A DNA stretch of 37,262 bases from an uncultured Muribaculaceae bacterium (GCA_947177215.1 CAMWTV010000002.1:1-37262); one strand, 5' to 3'; numbered from the stretch's first letter, positions 8,923-20,000 are shown. Numbers and translations: made by a program. The notes: generated by a model from the sequence alone, not told the origin.

Positions 8923-10857
8923 TTATTTTACAACCGTCTTGCTAACGGCTGAAGTGCCGTCGGCGCGGAGTTCCTTGACAATCACAACACCGGCCTCGGG
9001 AGCAGAAGCCAGCTTGCGGCCTGCGATGTCATAGTATTCGGTTGCAACAACTTCGGCGTTATTGGCTGCGATAGCGTTCAGACCTGCGCCTGTGCCTACG
9101 GTGAAATCATTTCCTTTCACGAATTTCGATCCTTCAAGACCTGCGTTCACTGTCTGCACACCCCATTCGTAGTCACCGTCGGGAAGATCAACGAGGTTGA
9201 GTCTGGTAGCCTGGAAGGCGCGGCCCTGGTTGAGGGTAGTGCGCACACCGTCTTTGTCGCCACCTACAAACGCGGGAACACCCTTGAAATAGCACTTGTT
9301 GCCCTTGTCGTAGATATAATATTCATAGGTTACATTTGCCAGAGAAGTAGCGGCAGGAGTCCATTCAAGAGTAACGTTATAACCGTCGACCGTGGCGGTG
9401 GCTGAAGCCGGAGCATCCGGACGGGCTGCCTTGGTGTAGGGGTTGAGCGTGGTCAGAAGCATGCGCCCTGTCTTCACATCGGTGTCGTCGTCAAAATAGT
9501 TGTCGTCCCAGCTCTGGCCGAGGAAACCGTAGTGGCGCTCGCCCGACACACCGTTCTCGGTGAAGAACACTGCACACTCCGACGAACCGGGGATACGCTC
9601 GTAAGTGGCCATTACGCCGTTCTGATTGGGGAAGAACCATCCGGCCTGGGTGTTGCCTGTGCCGTCGAGCATGCTGGTGCACCAGCCGGGGATAAACAGG
9701 TCATACATGCCGTTGCCGTTATAGTCGATGGCGCGGGTGCCGTTCTGGTCGTTGAGCGGACGGATATCCTTGTTGGCGAATGCCTGCTGTGCGCTCACGT
9801 CGGTGTAGCTTACCGACATGTCAGAAGCGATCTTGCCCTGGAGAAGCTGCCAGAAATATTCCCATGCGCCGGCGGGACGTGCGTCGTCGGGCGACTCGCC
9901 GCCAACGAAAATATCGGGCACACCGTCGTTGTTGAAGTCTGCCACATGAATGTCGCCGTGACCGTAGTAGTGGGCAACGCCGTCGGCAAGAGCCAGGTCA
10001 TAGAGCATTGTCTCGGGATAAGTGTCGGCGCCAAGATTCAGGAATGCGGCGAATATGCGGCCAACAGGCTTGCCGTTGCACACGGGGCGCTGGTCGTCGC
10101 CGTTGTCAACATTGCCCTGGGCGAGGAAATCGGCATAACCGTCGTTGTTGAGGTCGGCAGCCTTCAGAATCGACAGAGCCATCTGATAGTTGTTCTCGCC
10201 GTCGTTCGACAGAAGGTGATGGTTGGTCAGCGTGAACTCGAAGTCACCGTTGTTGATCAGCACGCCGGTGTAGTCAACGCGGCCCTGACCGTGGTCTTTA
10301 TAGCCGAGTGCCACAATGTCCATGCGGCCGTCGCTGTTGAAATCGCCAAAATCAACACACTTGGGGTCGAACGGGCTGATGATATTGCCCTCTTCGTCCT
10401 TTACAGTGATGGGCTGGTGGCGGAAAGTGCCGTCGCCGTTGTTGAGGAAAAGGCCGAAAGTAGTGCCGCTGGTGACACCGCTTGCCTCGCCCGACACAAA
10501 CATGTCGGTCAGGCCGTCGCCGTCCCAGTCATTGACCGCGAAATAGGGCTTGTTTGCGAAATAATAGGGAAATTCGCTGATGTCATACGACTTTGTGGCG
10601 GCATTCCACACCATCTGGAATGTGTTGAACTTGATCTGGGTTTCGTTTCCTTCGGCATCTTCCATTATGCGTCCGCTCGTAGCCTCGCGCACTTCGCCTG
10701 AATAGATCAGGTCAAGAATGCCGTCATTATTGATATCGATCTCGCATACGCCCGGATAAATCAGCGCATGCTCAAGCTCCTGCTTGTCAACAGTGATTGC
10801 GGCACCTGCCGAGGCAACGGTTGCGGCACCGAGGAGAAAAGATAAACATTTCTTCAT
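8923..10857 (-). CDS. Secreted FG-GAP/VCBS-repeat beta-propeller protein
   Basis: Repeated DxNxDGxxD motifs: DINNDGILDL, DWDGDGLTDM, DFNSDGRMDI, DLNNDGYADF, DFNNDGVPDI; fibronectin-like C-terminal region and sorting-like tail. Confidence 0.85.
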   Translation of the reverse strand: MKKCLSFLLGAATVASAGAAITVDKQELEHALIYPGVCEIDINNDGILDLIYSGEVREATSGRIMEDAEGNETQIKFNTFQMVWNAATKSYDISEFPYYFANKPYFAVNDWDGDGLTDMFVSGEASGVTSGTTFGLFLNNGDGTFRHQPITVKDEEGNIISPFDPKCVDFGDFNSDGRMDIVALGYKDHGQGRVDYTGVLINNGDFEFTLTNHHLLSNDGENNYQMALSILKAADLNNDGYADFLAQGNVDNGDDQRPVCNGKPVGRIFAAFLNLGADTYPETMLYDLALADGVAHYYGHGDIHVADFNNDGVPDIFVGGESPDDARPAGAWEYFWQLLQGKIASDMSVSYTDVSAQQAFANKDIRPLNDQNGTRAIDYNGNGMYDLFIPGWCTSMLDGTGNTQAGWFFPNQNGVMATYERIPGSSECAVFFTENGVSGERHYGFLGQSWDDNYFDDDTDVKTGRMLLTTLNPYTKAARPDAPASATATVDGYNVTLEWTPAATSLANVTYEYYIYDKGNKCYFKGVPAFVGGDKDGVRTTLNQGRAFQATRLNLVDLPDGDYEWGVQTVNAGLEGSKFVKGNDFTVGTGAGLNAIAANNAEVVATEYYDIAGRKLASAPEAGVVIVKELRADGTSAVSKTVVK

Positions 10858-10914
10858 GGGTAAAAAGGTTAAATGGTTATTGGTATGTTACTTAAATAGT
10901 TTTTTGTACGGTTT

Positions 10915-10969
10915 CCCCACTCTCCGGAGAATGCGGGGAGCGTGGTGTGCCCTGCATAGAAGGCACACC
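10915..10969. promoter_or_regulatory. Two intercistronic hairpins between the GH43-like and FG-GAP genes
   Basis: GGTGTGCC-N10-GGCACACC (10944-10969) and CCCC..TCTCCGGAGA..GGGG (10915-10938). Confidence 0.6.
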
Positions 10970-10995
10970 GGCTCTTTTCCGCAATATAATTTCGA

Positions 10996-12111
10996 TCATT
11001 CAAACCGGGGCGATGTCCACCCGGTCTTCACAGCTGTCGATGTGAACCACCCGTCTTCGTCTATCTCAAGAGGGGTCACAAACAGAGGCTGACGCAGAAA
11101 TCCGCTCGGCATCTTGTCCTGTCCGGCGCGGGTCGCGTTATAGGCAATGTAATATTGCCCCGACTCGCTCACGAAAACATGCATCACATTGCAGGGTGAA
11201 ACATATTCCGAACCGCTCTCAACAAGCAGGTCGCCCATTGAAGCGCCGTCGGTCAGAGCCACTCCGGCATGGTCGGCATAAGGCCCGGTCAGGCTGTTGC
11301 TGCGGCCATAACGGATTTCAGTGCGGTCGCCGTTCTTCACCGTGCCGAACAGATAGAAATCAGAAGCGCTCACACGCATTATGGCTATCTCAGAGAAACC
11401 GGCCGATGCAACCTTCGAGGCCGTGCCTTTCAGCGTCGGTGCCTGGTTGCGGCGGATGTTCAGCTGCTGCACATAAGATCCGTTCTCGGTGGTATAGCCA
11501 AGCACATTCGTGGTCGAGGCCACAACCGAGAAATGAGGAGCCTTGAGAGTTGTGCATCCGAGATCCTCGGCACTCAGGAACTGCCCCTGGTCGGTGTACG
11601 GGCCACGGCCCGAACTGGCCGAAGCCGCGCCGAATGCATTGTCGGTTGCTGTCTCATAAATCATCCAGTAGTTGGCGTTGGCTATGGTGCGTGCGAAATC
11701 AGCACTTACTTTGGTTATCGGGGAGGTGATCCACTGCGGACGGCTGCCGGGAATTTCCACCGGATCGCCGTTCTCGTCCTTGCCCATGGTGTTGAGGGTG
11801 AAACTCATCTGGGGATTGTTGTCCCAGTCCATCAGATTGGCCGACTGGAGGGTCGGGCAGCAATAGTCAAGTCCGGCAGCCCACTGGGTCTCGGGCGATA
11901 TGGCCACAAAGGCCGACGCCCCTTTGAACACCGTGCCACCGGCAAGCGACGGCTCCCACACCGGATTGCGGTAGGAGGTGTTCTGGGGATTCTCGCTCCC
12001 TGTCCATTCAAATGTGCCCTCGCCGTCTCCGTCGGTGTCGGCACATCCCGTTACCCCTGCCATGGTAAGCAGGCAGGCGCCGATGGTGATATATCTAAAA
12101 CAGTTTTTCAT
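10996..12111 (-). CDS. GH43-like five-bladed propeller lipoprotein, possibly non-catalytic
   Basis: Lipobox LLTMAGVTGC; YRNPVWEPSLAGGTVF and YWMIYETATDNAFGAASASSGRGPYT resemble GH43 blades; located directly downstream of susD. Confidence 0.6.
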   Translation of the reverse strand: MKNCFRYITIGACLLTMAGVTGCADTDGDGEGTFEWTGSENPQNTSYRNPVWEPSLAGGTVFKGASAFVAISPETQWAAGLDYCCPTLQSANLMDWDNNPQMSFTLNTMGKDENGDPVEIPGSRPQWITSPITKVSADFARTIANANYWMIYETATDNAFGAASASSGRGPYTDQGQFLSAEDLGCTTLKAPHFSVVASTTNVLGYTTENGSYVQQLNIRRNQAPTLKGTASKVASAGFSEIAIMRVSASDFYLFGTVKNGDRTEIRYGRSNSLTGPYADHAGVALTDGASMGDLLVESGSEYVSPCNVMHVFVSESGQYYIAYNATRAGQDKMPSGFLRQPLFVTPLEIDEDGWFTSTAVKTGWTSPRFE

Positions 12112-12149
12112 CGTCTTAATCTAATCTTAGCGTGTTGTGTCACTGATTA

Positions 12150-13739
12150 TTAATAGCCGGGATGCTGGCTCAGACCCGGGAAAAGCGAAATCTCGTGGTT
12201 AGGAATAATGTAGAGGTGGGTCTGTCCTACTTTATAGGTCAGGAAGTCGGGGTCGCGCTCGGCGAGCTTGTTCACACCTTCCTGAGTGTGGATGTCGCCC
12301 CAGCGGTCGAGGTCGTTCCAGCGCGTGCACTCACCGCAGAGCTCTACCAGACGGTCGTGGCGCAGCTGCTCCTTGAGGCTCTCGTAGTCGTTGCACTGCG
12401 AAACCTGCAGCTCGCGCATGTTGACGCGGCGGCGAACCTTGTTCATATACTCCACGGCAGTGGCGCGGTCTTCGCCAAGTTCGTTGAGCACCTCGGCATA
12501 CATCAGATAGACATCGGCAAGGCGGAGCAGACGGAAATTCGTGCCCGACGAATAGTCTTCGGGAAGATTGTCAGAGTCGATGCTGGTATATTTGCGCCAG
12601 TAGCACTCTTTGGGGCCGTTGTCACCGCCGATAACCGAACCCCACTCGGCGAATGTCTTGCCATAGTAGCTGGTGTTGTCGGTCGGGTCATTCCAGATCA
12701 GAGTGTAGCGCTTGCGCATATCCATGTTGCCGTCCTTGTCACGCTCCTTGTCAAACTCGCTCAGAAGCCATCCGCGCGACGAACCGTCGTCCCATGCGCC
12801 TGTACCGTCTGACAGATACAGACCCATGAATTTGGGGCGCTGCATGCCGACCTCTTTACCGTCGACCAGACCGTTCTTGAAGTTGATCTCAACCAGCGAC
12901 TCGATATTGTTTTCATTCGACTCGGTGAAATTGTCAAGCCAGTTCGGCACAAGATCATAGAGTTTCATCTCGAAAATATCATCGATATTCTTTTTGGCGG
13001 CAGTCCACCACTGGGTAGCCTCGGCTGTGCGGTTCTCCCACGGACGCTTGCATATGCCGGCTATCTGCATGTTGCAGCGGGCCATCATGCCGAGCGCTCC
13101 GCCACGGGTCGGACGGCCAGCCTCCGCTGCCGGCCATTTGTCGGGCAGAATTTTCGATGCGGCGTCGAAGTCGGCCAGAGCCTGCTTCCAAAGCCCTTCC
13201 TGGTCAAGAATCTCGCCGTCGGATACCGACGATACCTGACGGGGATATGCGCCATAGGTTCCGGCCATATACCAGAAGCCGAGTCCGCGAAGAAAATAAG
13301 CCTGACCCAGAATGCCGTCGGCAGTTTCCTTCGACATCACGTTGTATCCGTGGTCGTTAACATTGTCTACAACCTGGTTCACGTAATAGATCATCTGCGA
13401 CGTCTCCTTCCAGGGAAGGTTTACCGATTCGTTGCCCTCATAGGCATAACCGGTCATCTTGAAGTTGGCCAGCGCCTGGAACTCGGCGTTGGGCGAGCTG
13501 CTCCATCCCTCGTCAGAGCGGAGCACCATCAGTATATGGAACCAGCGGCTGAAAACGCCCGGACGGCGCAATGTGGCATAACCGGCATAGAGACCCTGCT
13601 GAAACTGCTCCTCTGTCTGCCAGAATGTGTCGCTGGTTTCCTGGTTGGGGTCTGACAGGCTCAGCCAGTCATCGCTGCACGATGCCGCTCCGGTGGCCAG
13701 CATCAGCCCTGCCATAAACTTTATAATTGATTTTTTCAT
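12150..13739 (-). CDS. RagB/SusD family nutrient-binding outer membrane lipoprotein
   Basis: 529 aa; MKKSIIKFMAGLMLATGAASCSDDWL lipobox; LADVYLMYAEVLNELG and WNDLDRWG SusD motifs; follows SusC. Confidence 0.95.
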   Translation of the reverse strand: MKKSIIKFMAGLMLATGAASCSDDWLSLSDPNQETSDTFWQTEEQFQQGLYAGYATLRRPGVFSRWFHILMVLRSDEGWSSSPNAEFQALANFKMTGYAYEGNESVNLPWKETSQMIYYVNQVVDNVNDHGYNVMSKETADGILGQAYFLRGLGFWYMAGTYGAYPRQVSSVSDGEILDQEGLWKQALADFDAASKILPDKWPAAEAGRPTRGGALGMMARCNMQIAGICKRPWENRTAEATQWWTAAKKNIDDIFEMKLYDLVPNWLDNFTESNENNIESLVEINFKNGLVDGKEVGMQRPKFMGLYLSDGTGAWDDGSSRGWLLSEFDKERDKDGNMDMRKRYTLIWNDPTDNTSYYGKTFAEWGSVIGGDNGPKECYWRKYTSIDSDNLPEDYSSGTNFRLLRLADVYLMYAEVLNELGEDRATAVEYMNKVRRRVNMRELQVSQCNDYESLKEQLRHDRLVELCGECTRWNDLDRWGDIHTQEGVNKLAERDPDFLTYKVGQTHLYIIPNHEISLFPGLSQHPGY

Positions 13740-13763
13740 GACTTTTTAATCTGTGATCAATGG

Positions 13764-16700
13764 TTAGAACGATACTTGGAGACCTACGCTATACTGGCGG
13801 GCGTTGGGGAAATGACCTCCGTCAATGCCCTGTGAGAACACTCCTCCCACTATATCCGGGTCATAGCCTTTATACTTGGTGATAGTCCAGAGATTCTGGC
13901 CGCTCACATAGACTCTGAGTTTCTCGACATAGAACTTGCGGGTGATCGACTGCGGCACCGTGTAGCCAAGCTGAAGGTTCTTCAGGCGCAGGAACGAGCC
14001 ATCCTCGATGAAACGGTCTGAGGTCTGGGTGTTGGCCGTGGCGTTGGCATACATGCGGGGATATTCGTCAGAAGGATTGTCCCACGTCCACGGGGTGACT
14101 TCTGCCGGGATGTTGTCGACCTTGAACTGCAGACATGAAACCCAGACATTGTTATAGATCTTGTTTCCATAGCGCGATGTCCAGAACATGTTGAGGTCAA
14201 GCCCTTTCCATTCGGCGGTGAAATTGAGTCCGGCCTCGAATTTGGGCAGAGGGCTTCCAACCCAGTCACGGTCATTGTCGTCGATTGTTCCGTCGCCGTT
14301 CACATCGACATAGCGCACATCGCCCGGCTGGGCATTGGGCTGTATGATCTTGACTGTTCCGTCGGGCAATGTGGTTGTGTGTGCATAAACCTCGTCCATC
14401 GACTGGAAAATGCCGTCGGCGCGACGGGCATAGAATTCCGAGATCGAGCGTCCCTCTTCGGTGCGGCAGATACCGTCTTCATAGAAGCTCTCGCCGAGAC
14501 GCAACACCTTGTTGCGCACTGTCGAAAGATTGGCGCTTACCGAATAACTGAAATCGCCCGCCTGGTCGCGCCAGCCTATCATGATCTCGACACCGCGGTT
14601 GCGCATCTTGCCGTAGTTGGTCCACAGATAATCGGTACCGGTGGCCCAGGCGGTCTTGAGGTTGTAGAGAAGGTCGGAGGAAACAGCGTTATACCAGTCG
14701 AACGATCCGAACAGGCGGCTGTTGAACAGGTCGAAATCAACACCCACGTTGGTGGTGGTTTTGGTTTCCCATCCGAGATTTATGTTCACACGCGAGCTCT
14801 GTGTGGCGCCGGCGTGGAGTGTCTCGTTACCCGAGGGGCCGAACACGGCGTTGAAACCTTCATAAGGGCCGGTATGGTTGATCGAAGGCAGATAGGAATA
14901 GTTGCCGAGTGCCTGCATATCACCGATCTTACCCCAGCTTCCGCGCACTTTCAGGTTGTTGACAACATCGCGAAGGGGTTCCCAGAACTTCTCCTCCGAC
15001 GGGCGCCATCCCACCGAAAGCGACGGGAAGTTACCGCGACGTTTCTCGGGGCCGAATTTCGAACAGCCGTCAGAGCGGAAGTTGAACTGGAAATAGTAGC
15101 GGTTGTCATAGTTGTAGTCAAGACGGGCAAGAATCGAGGTCATGCGGCGCTCCTGACGCGAACCGTGCATATTGTTCTGTTCACCTACAAGGTCGATCTG
15201 GTCAAGGCCGTCAACCTTCTGGTTGTAACCTTCGGCTTCAAGATAATGCCAGTTCACATCCTCCATCGTGTAACCCACAAGGGCTGTGATGTTGTTTTTG
15301 GCAATAGTCTGGTTATAGGTCAGGGTGTTCTCCATGATCAGGCTGTAACGCGAGTCACGGATATCGTTAAGTTTGTTGTCATAGCGCTGCTCGCCTGAGG
15401 CCATACGCAGCGTGTAGGCGTGGTCAAGGCGCTTCATGCGTCCCCACCATGCGTCAAGACCTATGTTGAAGCGATATTTGAAATATCTGAACAGGTTCAG
15501 TTCGGCATATATGTTGCCGATTATACGGTCATTGACAGTCTGGTTGTCGTAACGTTCCTGCAGACCTACCGGATTCGAGATATATGTGGGGAATAACGAA
15601 CTTCCGTAGCCATAACCACCTTTGCCTGAGGGCTCGTCAGGGTCGCGCACAGGGATAACCGACGGTGTTGTCAGCGCATCCCAGAAAGGAGAGGCGATAT
15701 AGTCGTCGCTCTTGGTGTGCTGATAAGTGAAGTTCTCGCCCACTGTGAGAGCGCGATATGTGGCGTCGTTGTTGAAACGCACTGTGAAACGCTGATACGA
15801 CGGGCCCTTCACCACACCGGTCTGATCCATATAGCCTGCGCTGAGCGAGGTGTGGATGTTCTCAGAACCCTGGGTATAGATCAGGTTATAGTCCTGAGTT
15901 ATGCCGTTCTGGTAAGTTGCCTTCTGCCAGTCGGTGTCGGGGAGAATGGTTCCCGGCTCGATGCTGGCTGCGGGCCATGAGGCGTTGCTGTTGAGATATG
16001 CCTGCTCGTTATAGTACATGAACTGCTTGCCATTCATCATCTTGATGGTCTTGGGCATCTGTGCCACCGATACATTGGCCGTGACATCGAGGGTCGGCTT
16101 GCCGGCTTTACCCTTCTTGGTAGTGATCAGAATCACACCGTTTGCGCCTCTGGCACCGTAGATGGCTGCGGCCGATGCGTCTTTCAGCACCTGCATGTTC
16201 TCGATCTCGTTCGGGTTGAGATTGTTGGCATCATTAACAATCATCCCGTCGATAACATAGAGCGGGCCTACGTTCGAGAACGAGCCTACACCGCGCACTC
16301 TTATCGAGGCCATGGCGCCGGGCTGCGACGAAGTGGCAACCGAAACACCGCCAACCTGCCCCTGAAGCATCGAGGCGATATCGGTGGCAGGCATCTTGCG
16401 GGCCTTCTCCATATCAACCACTGCAACAGAACCGGTAAGGTCGGCCTTCTTCTGTGTGCCGTAACCGATCACAACAACCTGGTCAAGCATTACCGACTCT
16501 TCTGAAAGCACGACATTTATCGTGTTTCGTCCTTGAATTTTCTCATCGCGTGAACCGTAACCTATGTACGAGAACGAGAGTGTACCGTCGGCCGGAACAG
16601 AAATTGTATAATTTCCGTCAACGTCAGTGGCCGTAGCGGCCGTACCTCCCTTAAGAACCACTGACACTCCGATCAGAGGTTCGTTGGCGTCATCTGTCAC

Positions 16701-16802
16701 AGTGCCGCTCACCCGCAGCAGCTCGGCGGCCGAAGCCGTAAGCCCTGACACGAACAGAAGCAGCGCAACAAATGCAGCCTTGTGATAACGAAAGATTTTC
16801 AC
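13764..16802 (-). CDS. SusC/RagA family TonB-dependent outer membrane transporter
   Basis: 1012 aa; carboxypeptidase-like VSGTVTDDANEPLIGVSVVLKGG, plug DQVVVIGYGTQKKADLTGSV, GANGVILITTKKGK. Confidence 0.97.
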   Translation of the reverse strand: MKIFRYHKAAFVALLLFVSGLTASAAELLRVSGTVTDDANEPLIGVSVVLKGGTAATATDVDGNYTISVPADGTLSFSYIGYGSRDEKIQGRNTINVVLSEESVMLDQVVVIGYGTQKKADLTGSVAVVDMEKARKMPATDIASMLQGQVGGVSVATSSQPGAMASIRVRGVGSFSNVGPLYVIDGMIVNDANNLNPNEIENMQVLKDASAAAIYGARGANGVILITTKKGKAGKPTLDVTANVSVAQMPKTIKMMNGKQFMYYNEQAYLNSNASWPAASIEPGTILPDTDWQKATYQNGITQDYNLIYTQGSENIHTSLSAGYMDQTGVVKGPSYQRFTVRFNNDATYRALTVGENFTYQHTKSDDYIASPFWDALTTPSVIPVRDPDEPSGKGGYGYGSSLFPTYISNPVGLQERYDNQTVNDRIIGNIYAELNLFRYFKYRFNIGLDAWWGRMKRLDHAYTLRMASGEQRYDNKLNDIRDSRYSLIMENTLTYNQTIAKNNITALVGYTMEDVNWHYLEAEGYNQKVDGLDQIDLVGEQNNMHGSRQERRMTSILARLDYNYDNRYYFQFNFRSDGCSKFGPEKRRGNFPSLSVGWRPSEEKFWEPLRDVVNNLKVRGSWGKIGDMQALGNYSYLPSINHTGPYEGFNAVFGPSGNETLHAGATQSSRVNINLGWETKTTTNVGVDFDLFNSRLFGSFDWYNAVSSDLLYNLKTAWATGTDYLWTNYGKMRNRGVEIMIGWRDQAGDFSYSVSANLSTVRNKVLRLGESFYEDGICRTEEGRSISEFYARRADGIFQSMDEVYAHTTTLPDGTVKIIQPNAQPGDVRYVDVNGDGTIDDNDRDWVGSPLPKFEAGLNFTAEWKGLDLNMFWTSRYGNKIYNNVWVSCLQFKVDNIPAEVTPWTWDNPSDEYPRMYANATANTQTSDRFIEDGSFLRLKNLQLGYTVPQSITRKFYVEKLRVYVSGQNLWTITKYKGYDPDIVGGVFSQGIDGGHFPNARQYSVGLQVSF

Positions 16803-16907
16803 GTCTGTAAGGAATTAGATTTATGTTAATTTATTTTAGGTTTGGTCTGTGTCAGATTCCGGTCGATAATCTGCGCATGCCCTATGGCACACCCGAAATC
16901 ACACTGG

Positions 16908-16915
16908 CAAAATTA
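16908..16915 (-). promoter_or_regulatory. Putative -7 element TAATTTTG for the susC operon
   Basis: Plus strand CAAAATTA about 105 nt upstream of the susC start, within shared 11-mer GCAAAATTAGC. Confidence 0.45.
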
Positions 16916-17043
16916 GCCCTCAGCGCCTCGGATTATGTGAAATATTGTCCCGTTTTCTGCAAAATTTGGTTTCATGTTGCATAACATATACACCGTTAAA
17001 CTGCTGATTTACACACCTAAACTTTATCTATGAGATATTTTTG

Positions 17044-20000
17044 TCAGTTTGCGGGAGAGGCTTTCTTACCGTTTTGGGCAATATAGTCTTTCGGAGACAT
17101 GCCGAATTGTTTCTGGAAGCATTTCGCGAAATATCCGGGCGAAGAAAAGCCCACCATATAGCACACTTCGCTCACGCTGACATGCCCCTCGCGAAACAGC
17201 TGCGCCGCGCGCTTGAGCCGTTCCATCTTGATATAGTCGTTCGGATTCAGATCAAGCAGCCCCTTGATTTTGCGGTAGAACGTGGTGCGGCTCATCCCCA
17301 TGGCCGATATGATATCCTCCATCGAGAATTCCGGATTGTTGAAATTCGACTGTATGATCTCGTTGATCTTGCGCAGAAACTCCTCGTCGACCTTGTTGAG
17401 CCCCTTGGCGTCAACCTTTGTCAGCGGCATGCTCTCCAGCCGGTGACGCATGCGCTCGCGGTTGCGCAGAAGCATGGCGATGTTCGCAATCAGATACTCC
17501 ACTGCAAACGGCTTCTCGATATAGGCGTCGGCTCCGGAATCAAGGCCTGTAAGCTTGTCCTCCATACGGGTTTTGGCCGTCAGGAGTATAACCGGGATAT
17601 GACTGTAGCTGATGTCTGATTTCAAACGCTTCACAAGCTCCAGACCGTCGATATCGGGCATCATCACATCGCTCACAACAATATCCACATACTCGCCGGC
17701 AAGCAGGCTGAGAGCCTCGCGCCCGTCGCTTGCCTTTATAACACGGTAGTTCTGAGCTATCAGCTTCTTTTCAAGAAACGAAAGCATCTCCATATTGTCG
17801 TCGACAAGCAGAATGCTTACAGTCTCCTCGTTGCGCCTGAGCATATGCTCAAGATTGGCCACGGTTTCCTCGGCAGGTTCAGCATCGGGTGCGGCCTCGA
17901 CAGGCACTGTCAGCACAAACACATTCTCGCTCATCGAATCGCCCATAGCCAGTGTGCCATCGTGCATCTGCGCAAGGCTCCTGGCATAAGCCAGACCAAG
18001 CCCTGTGCCCGACACATTGGGCTTGTTAGTTCCCAGACGGGTGAACAGCGTGAAAATCTCCTCGCGCTTGTCGGCCGCCACCACATCGCCGTCGTTGGCT
18101 ATCGAAAACACAAAATTGCCGTTATCCACACCCAAAGACACACGTATGTAGCTGCGTCCATATTTTATGGCGTTCGTAAACAGGTTGCTTACAATCTTCG
18201 TAATGGCCTCGCTGTCGACCACAGCCTCGACCGGCCCGTCAGGCAGCGAGATCTCCAGGGTCTTGCCGGCCGACTCGACCGTGGGCATAAACCTCGTGAC
18301 GCAGCTTTCAACAATCGCCTTCACATCAGCCAGCTGCTTATGTATCTGAAACTTGCCGCTCTCCATCTTTCTGAAATCAAGCAGCTGGTTGGCCAGCAGA
18401 AGCAGGCGGTCTACATTAAGATTTATCACATCCAGATTCTCCTGGGCCTCATGGTCGCCGGCAACCGCCTTCGACTTAGAAACATAGTCAAGCGGAGCCT
18501 TTATCAGCGTCAGTGGAGTGCGTATCTCGTGGGCCACATTCGTGAAAAACTTGATCTTCGAGTCATAGGCCTCTCGCTCTTTCTCCTGCTTGTAGTGCTC
18601 GAGATAGCGCTGGTTGGCAAGTTGCGAATAGCGCCGGTAATGATAGAAAATGAAATAGATCATGCCACACCCCAGCACGATATAAACCGCTATGGCCCAC
18701 CAGCTCACATAAAACGGAGTGGCAATCCTGATTCTCAGCTGGAGCATTTTGTGGGCATCCTCGTCATGCTCGTTATATGCCGCCACTTTAAGGGTGTAAG
18801 TCCCGTAATCGAGATTGGGATACGACAGCATTGCATCGCTCAGAGTCGTATAGCGCCACCCTTTGTCGAAACCTTCGAGCTTGTATTTTATGCGCTGCAC
18901 TCCGGGAGCTGCATAGCGAAGGGTCACAATCTTCATGGCGATCGAGTTCTGGTCGCTGCCGAGGTCAAGCTCGTCGGTCATGGCTATGCTCTTGGCCAGA
19001 GGCGAACCGTCCTCTCCGGGCCTCACAAGTTTGCCATGCAGATAAAACTCGGATATGAAGGGGGTCTGCTGAATGGAATTGAACGCGAAACGCAGAGGCT
19101 CGAACGAAATCATGCCATCGATTGTGCCGAAATATATCTTTCCGTCGGCCGTCTTGAGCGACGAGTTGTAGTTGAACTGATTCGTAGGCAAACCGTCTGA
19201 CATCGAGAACCTCCGCAGGCTCCGGCTCTTCTTGTCAAGGCAATAAAGGCCATGGTTGGTCGTGAGCCAATAACGCCCGTAATCATCCTCTACAACCTGA
19301 TACACAACCCCGTCAATGCGGTCAATCCCAAGATAACTCCTGTCGAACGAACCGTTTTTAGGATTGTAGACACAGGCCCCGTCCTGAGTCATGACCCACA
19401 CATTATGCTCACGGTCTTCATAAACGCCATAAACCATATCGCTCGGCAACATGTCGGGCTGACGGCAGTCGGCAGTAAAATTGCGCCAGCGCGACTCGCC
19501 GCCACGCCTGTAGAACAGACCGGCATTGTATGTGGCAGCCCACAGGCTCCCCTGACTGTCTTCAAGAATGTCATATATGAAATAATCGCGCAGTTCAGGC
19601 ACATCCTCGAATTTTCCGGTCTCGCGGTTATAGCGCTGCATTCCCGAGAGGGTGCCAACCAACATGTCGCCATGAAGGGTGCGTATAACCTTGAAAACAT
19701 AATCGCTTATCAGACGGCAAGGTGTGGCCGAACGGAATTCGCGCACCTTTCCGGTCTCCAGATTCTTCACCTTCAGCCCCTCCGAAAATGTTCCCACCCA
19801 CAGGTCGCGCCCGTCGATACAGATTCCGTGGATATTCTTGTTGTCGATACCCTCCACAGCCGAAAAACTGTCGGCCTCCGGATCATAGCAGCTCAACCCG
19901 TTGTCTTCCGATCCTATGTAAAGCTTACCGGTCGCATTGTCGCGGCATATCTCACGCACACGCTGGCCGCGGAGCGACCCCTTCGAGCTGTCGGGATAAT

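Noticed and set aside
9532-10701. 389-aa plus-strand ORF
   Set aside because: Shadow of the repetitive FG-GAP gene; the repeating Val/Ala pattern mirrors the antisense DGD repeats
14379-15398. 339-aa plus-strand ORF
   Set aside because: Antisense to SusC, no domain signal
16974-16987. ATGTT-GCAT-AACAT inverted repeat near the HTCS end
   Set aside because: Only 5-bp arms; could be chance in AT-rich intergenic DNA
17845-19200. 451-aa plus-strand ORF
   Set aside because: Antisense to the HTCS gene, no domain signal
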